Program-made: the position numbers and the translations under genes
NCBI GenBank assembly: GCA_022264855.1
Contig: JABYQU010000075.1
Location: forward strand, 1 to 64,000
DNA from: Lenzites betulinus
Taxonomy: Eukaryota; Basidiomycota; Agaricomycetes; Polyporales; Polyporaceae
Direction of reading: 5' to 3'
Length of the DNA stretch: 64,000 bases
The notes under the pieces: model-generated
What the model was told of the DNA's origin: nothing
The model's input: the letters and a program-made list of their open reading frames with translations, nothing else
Databases searched by the model: none
In this document: in pieces, positions 58,084-64,000 of the stretch
Layout: every line of letters starts with the position of its first letter
How positions within the stretch are numbered: position 1 is the first letter of the stretch

Positions 58084-58395
58084 GTGAGTCAACTGAGATA
58101 ACAGGCCTGCTCGATCGAACACAGGAATGAGTGAGACTGAGTCAGACTCACTCGCAGGAAGAGGCTGTGCACGGCATAGCCATACAAATACATATCAACA
58201 GAGATGGACAATAACCCTAAAAGGGACGTTGCTACTCAACGCCCGATCCTTCTCCACCACACTTGTCCAAGTATCACTACGGCCACTTCTTCCTGTGTTG
58301 CTTCTACTGCTGGAAGAAGGGGCCTCATAGCTGCCAAACATTTTCACTCCCATCGCCCAACACCATTTCCATCCGACGTACTAGTAACCACCGTC
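58084..58395. promoter_or_regulatory. Shared promoter of divergent Y2 and X2 with a palindrome
   Basis: 312 bp separate the two start codons. A 25-bp near-perfect palindrome at 58129-58153 (GAGTGAG-a-CTGAGTCAG-a-CTCACTC, one mismatched pair) is centred on TGAGTCA at 58138-58144, the consensus of fungal Gcn4/AP-1-type bZIP factors. Such a symmetric site could serve both genes; binding is inferred. Confidence 0.5.
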
Positions 58396-59720
58396 ATGAA
58401 GCGCTTCTGCCCCGAGTCTCATCAGTATGCCGCCATTCGCATTGACCCAGTGGCCATGGTCGCCCATTTCCAAGACCCTGTCGCCACTGCAATGGCGCAG
58501 GCGTTGCATCCGAAGACCTATCTGGTGTATCTCAATGACGTAAGTGTCCTTACTAAGCCAACGCCGACTGTCCTACCTAACCTCTTCAACGCAGGCCATC
58601 GACCTCCCTTTCCCGTCAAGCGAGTGGTTCAGGTTTGACGTGAGCCCAATTGGGACTACTCTGCACCCCGAGGATCCTGCCCACGGCATCAGCTCCGACA
58701 TGGCTATTCCAATCTATCCTAACACGCAACACCCCACCGGCCGCGCCCCTGTCCGTACCAAGACCTCTTTTCCGTTTAGCAAGTGCTATCACTGGGCCGA
58801 TAACTTGGTGACGGTCCGGATACGCAGCAGGCCAGACAAGTATGACGATAGCGCTGCGGTGAAGGTCAGCTCGCGGGAACACCTGCGGATGGAAGACTTG
58901 CTTTGGCAGGACAGTAATCGGATAGACGAGTTTCTACAAGCGAGAGAGGAACAAGTCATTCCTACGAGCGTGATCCCCCGCCCAGCATCGCCCTCGTCGC
59001 AAGACTCGCGTCTATCGGATGGTTCGGATGATGACACCGAGGGATTGATCAGGATGGACATCTTCAACCTGTTCCCTCATGAAGATGATGAGAACGAGGA
59101 GCTTCTCCCGCTTGTGGACGTCTGGTTTGACCTCGATACCCATCTCACGGAAGACGACATCCCGAGCCCACTTGAGTTTGACAAGGAGCGAGCCGCTGTT
59201 GCGCAGTAAGCGATTTCCGCTCCCTTTCGAGTCGGTTTGACTAACCATTGCCGCTGTACCAGAATCGTTCGCAGTGCACGTTGTCGGCGACCGGCCGTGC
59301 CTGTCCCGCGGCGCAATGGCTTGCTGGATGCCGATACAGAGTCGGAAGACATGAGCGAGAGCGAGGACGGCTACACGAACGAGATCTTCGGTGGCGATCA
59401 TAGCGATTGTGCAGATGGTGTGATGGATGATGATGACAGCCTCGGTACACATTCAACCGGCATCGTCGACGACGATGGCGATGACACATGGGAAACAGAG
59501 GATGACGATGACGACGTTCCCCGCGACACTTCTGCATCCCCCACGAGCCACTCTCAGCCGATCCCCGCGCGGCTGAGGCTTTTCGAGAGCCCCGCATGTA
59601 CGTCCCACTTCCTTTTAATCCCTCAGCAACGCACTGACTCAAAACGAGATAGGCTCGCCGCCGCGAGAAAGTCCACTCGCAGGCAGTCTCGAGACGCGAC
59701 GGCGTGTGTTAGGCTTTTGA
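58396..59720 (+). CDS. X2: unknown protein family X, copy 2
   Basis: Four exons: 58396-58539, 58595-59205, 59263-59597 and 59653-59720, all joining in phase (0, 2, 1) across 55-57-nt introns. Exon 1 (MKRFCPESHQYAAIR, DPVAMVAHFQDPVATAM) has exactly 48 codons, as in X1. The core shares DLPFPSSEWFRFDVSPIG, SDMAIPIYPNTQHPTGR and PFSKCYHWADN with X1, and LLPLVDVWFDLDTHLTEDD near the end of exon 2. Exon 3 is acidic (MDDDDSLGTHS, WETEDDDDDVP). The last exon ends SLETRRRVLGF. No known domain is recognised. The family is probably restricted to basidiomycetes. It diverges from Y2 and lies 0.5 kb before the DUF6535 gene. Confidence 0.82.
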
Positions 59721-60215
59721 AGTGTGATGTGTGGGTCGCCCGTCGGTTTTGTTTGTCGTGCGTTGCTTCTCCGTGCTGTCGGGACATCGCCTTATCGTTC
59801 GCATGCTGACCGTGTACTATCGCGCTGTGCTTGGAGCCATGTTTATCGGAATTTTCGCGTTGTAACATCAGTGTACACATACTTTCATGATCATGTATTC
59901 TACGTATTCTATCGCCAGCATTCCACCTGTTACGAGACAGTGTCTTCTGTATTCGTCGCACTCACATGGACACATGGTCCTGTCAGTCGCTGTCAGTCGC
60001 TGAAGCTCAGAAGCAGATTCCTCCGAGTCTGACTTTGTGAGCCTGTGAGGACGCCCAAACTAAGACTTGAGCTTGAACGTTGAACGTTGAACGCCACGTG
60101 GTCATCAACGTTAACGTTGATTCTCGCACTCATGAGGCGAGTACTCTTTAGACACGTCTTCTCATAATAGCACTGATTGATATGTTATCGACTTCTATAT
60201 GAAACGGTGATTGAA
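59721..60215. promoter_or_regulatory. Region upstream of the DUF6535 gene with a repeat/palindrome cluster
   Basis: At 60073-60093 TTGAACG is repeated three times with 7-bp period. CCACGTGG, an E-box palindrome, is at 60094-60101. A perfect 16-bp palindrome, TCAACGTTAACGTTGA, is at 60105-60120. These lie 95-145 bp before the ATG. The first motif recurs upstream of ELP1 at 21091. Confidence 0.55.
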
Positions 60216-62746
60216 ATGTATATGCCTACTCACAGTCAGCAAGCAGGTTTTACCACTACGCATGATCGGCGTCCCGACATACCCAGGAAAACAGATTTGT
60301 GGGTGCGCTACCGCTTTTTGCTTGCCGTTCCGATTATGTTTTGACATGCATGGGTATTCATGTAGGAAGTATTGCAGAAGGCGGGGGATATCTCCACAGA
60401 ACAGCAGACAACAAAGGCGTGGACCGACATTGCAGGTTTAGTGAAGACCTGCAGCGACGAAACGGTGGATCGCTGGAACAAGGAAATCGATACATACCTC
60501 GTTTACGTAGGTGTCATCATGTCTAGCCCCTCAAAGCGTGCTTCTATGTCTGATCTCTGTTGCTCAAATAGGCTGGCTTGTTTTCAGCGATTCTCACCGC
60601 GTTTAATGTCCAGTCCTATCTGCTACTTCAGCCAGCACCGCCCGATCCTACCATGCTCGTCCTCCAGCAGATCTCGTTACAGCTGGCTAGCTTCTCTGTC
60701 AGCCCACATTTCCTAAACTCCACCGAGTCACCATTCAGTGCTAGCACTCCGGTCGATGTGGATCCCGACTCAACACCCCAAGTCCCGCGTTGGGCCATAT
60801 GTCTCAATGGGTTATGGTTCTCGGGCCTTATTCTCAGCCTCAGTTCCGCCTCCCTCGGTATAATGGTGAAACAATGGCTCAACGAGTACAGCAGCGGCGT
60901 CACTGGATCGTCGCGATACGTGGCACGCTTGCGACAGTATCGCCTCAACAACCTCCAGCGATGGCGCATCGAGGATGTTGTCGTACTCATCCCTGTGCTC
61001 TTGCAGCTCGCTCTAGCTTGTTTCCTCGCAGGTCTACTTGTGCTCCTGTGGAACCTTCACATCGCCGTCGCATCGATCGCGTGCTCGCTCGTCAGCCTAC
61101 TTTTCCTTTTCACCATCTCGACGACGATCCTCCCGCTCTTCGACAACACTTGCGCGTACCTCACTCCTGTGACGCGGGCCCTGTACACCCTGTGGCAACC
61201 GAAACGTGTAGTCTATCGCATGTGGGCCTTGTCAACCATATTCACCTTCTCAAAGAACCACAAAGACACTAGGATAGACGAAGCCAAGCTGTCGCCTCAG
61301 GCTGGTTCCCCCGCGCCCACCGGATCCAGGACCGGCCAGCAATGGAAACGCGCTGTGCAATCGCTGTACAGCAAAACTCGAGGCATCCCGAACGTGGCTC
61401 CGCTCAAGTCGTGGAAGGACCCAAACCTGTCGTGGAGCGGGCGCGAGCGTTCCACAATCAGCCACCGGAATGTCGCACAGCAGTTAGACCTGCAAACCCT
61501 CGTAGAGGCATACAGCAGCACCCTGCATCCCGACACGTTCTCTTCTGTCTTCACCTGCCTCTCAGGTCCGGGATCGGACTTCCGGGCGCCCGACGTTCTG
61601 AACTACTTTCGCCTGTTGCACCGCTCAGTGCGGGACCACTTCGGGCCTACGGCAGATCTGGAAGGGGACGGCGCGTTCGCCTCCACGAATCAACACCCGC
61701 TTCTGTGGACGTACGTCCTGCTCGCGCTGCTGTACTCGGGGGACGCATGCGCGCTCTCTGGGGAAGAGAAGGTCGCGTTGTCTGTCTACATGAAGTGGGG
61801 TTACTGGCCTTCCGGCATGCGGGCGGCCGAGGGCCAGTGGGCCATAGCGGCGCTCTCGACGATTCTGGGGTGCATCGAAGACGGCGAAAGCCCAGCACTG
61901 GCCCCATTCTCCGACAGCTTCAAGAACGTACTTCGAGTCAAAATAGAGAGTCTGCGCGTGCGATGCCGGATTGACGGCATATCCCTAGGCAATGGGCTTC
62001 GAGTCCGTAAGACTGTCTGCTCGCGCTGTTTAAATCGTGCCGTTGACTGATGCATTTGACAAGTTGTCTCCCAGGCATATCGTAGAGTCCGCGTGCGCGG
62101 CTTATGCCTAGCCGAGCCTCCACCAGAAACCATTCGGGACGCGTACACGTCGTACATGCAAAGCGTCCGTGAATTCCTAGCCTGTGTCGATGGAATACTC
62201 CGAGGATCGCCTCCCCCTGACGACTTGGAGTTCATTCGCCACTACGCAGCAGACGTCGCGAACGACCTGGTAGCCACGTTGACGAGGCTCCTGGACGAGG
62301 AGAACATACAGCATATCTGGGGCACGGCGGATGTGGGCGCGCTTTCAGGCGTCATCGAACAGCTTGCCTGTGAAGTCTCCGATGGGCTCCTACTGTGCAT
62401 TCCCGCAACCCTACTCCCGGCCCTCAGACGCGTCGCTGATGGCCTCGCGAGTATCTCCGACTATGGCTGCATAGAGGGAGAGACAATCCAGGTATTGCGA
62501 CGCAGGGCGCGACGCCTGAAACTGAGGCTTGCTCTGGTCGGCAAGATGCCACGCATCGAGTGAGTACTATCATCGCTTCCCTCCGCTCCTCGGGTTTTCA
62601 GGTTTGACTACTGACTTTGTCTTCATAGCTCTCTTCCTCACACGCTGCTACGAGATCCCTCCATCATCGAGACTTCCGACAGTCGCGACACACCACCCTT
62701 GTCAGACAATCTCGCGACGGATGAACAGTTGACGATTGTTAAGTAG
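60216..62746 (+). CDS. DUF6535 four-span membrane protein
   Basis: Exon 1 is 60216-60302 (MYMPTHSQQAGF), exon 2 60366-60506 (KAWTDIAGLVKTCSDETVD then RWNKEIDTYLVY), and exon 3 starts at 60572 (AGLFSAILTAFNVQSYLLLQ). DUF6535 blocks follow: the second span SGLILSLSSASLGIMVKQWL, then YVARLRQYRLNNLQRWRIED, spans VVVLIPVLLQLALACFLAGL and SIACSLVSLLFLFTISTTIL. The frame continues to about 62,010. Exon 4, 62075-62559 (AYRRVRVRGLCLAEPPPETI), joins by an uncertain donor. The last exon, 62629-62746, joins in phase to end TDEQLTIVK. DUF6535 proteins are common in Agaricomycetes, often near HET or NLR genes, and their function is unknown. The large soluble C-terminal part is of unknown fold. The exon 3-4 donor is the weak point. 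Confidence 0.85.
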
Positions 62747-63055
62747 AGACTAGATGTACTACTGCTTAGCTTCAAGTATCATTCAATCATTGCACACTTC
62801 CCCCAGAGCTGCGAGGTCTACTTCGCATCACTGAAAGGGTGAGTCATTTCCCTAGCACGGAGCTTGTTTTGCAAAGTTGCCTGGGCTTGCGCAACGGTGG
62901 AGTGTAACGGTGCTACATAGGTCCGCATTACGCGCATAGACACCTAGTCCACGAACATCGGGTTTTGTACCCAGGATACGAATACAGATAAGTACGTACA
63001 CACTGCGTTCCGTTACCCTCCCTCGCCTGCCCGCTCTCCTCTCGCAAACACGCGC
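62747..63055. other. Gap between convergent DUF6535 and aldo-keto reductase genes
   Basis: About 310 bp of 3' flanking sequence. Nothing distinct is seen. Confidence 0.5.
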
Positions 63056-64000
63056 TTACACGACCTTGATCTGGTTCGCCGCGCTCGCCTCCTCCTTGTC
63101 GCCGAAGATGTTGATGTCCCAGAGGATGCCGTACGTCGTCTTCACGTTGAACCGCTTCGGGCTCTTGCGCCCGAGCTCCGTCAGCGCTTCGAAGTCCGCG
63201 TCCGAGAGCTCGACCTGTTGGAAGTTCGACTCGATGCGCTCTGTTCACGTTGTGTGAAGTGCAAATTAGTCCTCGCTCATGCCGTCCGGTGAGAGAACAG
63301 GGAGCAGGGGCGCAGGGGACGCACCGGGAGTAACGCTCTTGGGGATGACGGAGAACCCGCGCTTCACGGCCCAGGCGATGAGCACCTGCGCGGGCGTCGC
63401 GTTGAGCTTCTCCGCGATGGCGAGCACCTCGGGGTACTCCGTCAACTTCTTGTGGCCACCCACTGCGCGTGCGGATAAGTGTTAGGCTGTTTCTGGCGCA
63501 GCGCATCATCCGGTGATGGAGAGGAACGCACTGTTGTTCCCGAGCGGGCTGTACGCGGTGAGGTGGATGTTGTGCTCCTTGTGGAACTGCACAAGGTCGT
63601 CTTGCAGCAGCAGCGGGTGCGCTTCGATTTGGTTCGCGACCTATCCCCGCAGACATGCACAGGCAAAAGTTGAATATCCCGGCAGCAGTCCGGGTGCGAA
63701 GATACGGCACGCACCGGCCACACCCCCGTCGCCTCGACGATGCCCTTAATGTGGTCGACGGAGAAGTTCGACACGCCGATCGCCTTGACCTGATCAATGA
63801 AGGGCGTTTCATTCAATACATGCCCTGACGCGTATATGCGGATAGGAATTGTGCAGACCTTGCCCGTGCTCTGGAGCGCAATCATCGCCTTCCATGTGTC
63901 CACCAAGCTCACCTCAGTGTCGAGGATGACCCATCCCGGCCGGTTCGGGTCTTCAGGCTCGAAACCCTTGTTGAGCCCCGGAGGGAACGCCACCGGCCAG
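63056..64000 (-). CDS. Aldo-keto reductase, 5' part beyond the window
   Basis: NADPH-dependent reductase of the AKR superfamily. Five exons are visible on the minus strand: 64000-63859 (cut by the window edge, opening in [18 protein letters not shown]), 63789-63715 ([20 protein letters not shown]), 63640-63532 ([27 protein letters not shown]), 63462-63325 ([35 protein letters not shown]) and 63240-63056 ([17 protein letters not shown] ... AANQIKVV). All joins are in phase. IGVSNFS, AYSPLG and IPKS are the classic cofactor and barrel motifs; the IPKS Lys and the following Arg region bind the NADPH phosphate. The catalytic Asp, Tyr, Lys and His lie upstream, outside the window. The pattern resembles yeast GCY1/YPR1-type glycerol or aldehyde reductases. 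The exact substrate is unknown. Confidence 0.92.

Noticed and set aside
58084..58122. Upstream extension of Y2 starting at GTG
   Set aside because: No ATG in the extension, and Y1 starts at the place matching 58083.

Overview
The window looks like nuclear DNA of a filamentous basidiomycete, most likely an agaricomycete of polypore type. Genes are cut by many short GT-AG introns of about 40-80 nt. Housekeeping orthologues are of fungal type (ELP1, USO1/p115, CWC15, YAR1). The accessory genes (HET-domain proteins with long C-terminal extensions, a DUF6535 membrane protein, a nucleotidyltransferase-fold protein) belong to families that are expanded in Agaricomycetes. The exact species cannot be told from the sequence.

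Layout. 1-10,900: mostly structureless DNA, with one clear coding segment, a nucleotidyltransferase-like protein on the minus strand (8406-9359). 11,027-12,786: an intron-rich gene of unknown function, preceded by a cluster of TGAGCGCT motifs and a TATA box. 13,000-15,300: AT-rich, no gene seen. 15,306-20,843: first copy of an accessory module, HET1(+), X1(-), Y1(+). 21,361-49,526: conserved genes: Elongator subunit ELP1(+), DUF1479 oxygenase-like(-), saccharopine-dehydrogenase-like oxidoreductase(-), splicing factor CWC15(-), a 4.4 kb gap, MoCo-sulfurase-like PLP enzyme(+), USO1/p115(+), YAR1-like ankyrin protein(+), and a basidiomycete-type multi-span membrane protein(+). 50,046-59,720: second copy of the module, HET2(+), HET3(+), Y2(-), X2(+). 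60,216-62,746: DUF6535 four-span membrane protein(+). 63,056-64,000: 3' part of an aldo-keto reductase(-), cut by the window edge.

The most interesting feature is the duplicated accessory module. Three HET proteins share an almost identical N-terminal domain order. Two divergent X/Y gene pairs have start codons about 350 and 312 bp apart, matching intron phases, and no function I can name. X and Y are each recognisable as paralogues between the two sites, and the X/Y pair is inverted relative to the HET gene. HET proteins are known from fungal heterokaryon incompatibility, where they trigger cell death. The association of HET genes with the X/Y pair and a DUF6535 membrane protein suggests a recognition or defence locus; that role is inference.

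Exon limits were worked out by reading splice signals and phase by eye, and by comparing paralogues. They are firm for HET1-3, X2, most of X1, YAR1, the aldo-keto reductase and most DUF6535 exons, and approximate for the long housekeeping genes.
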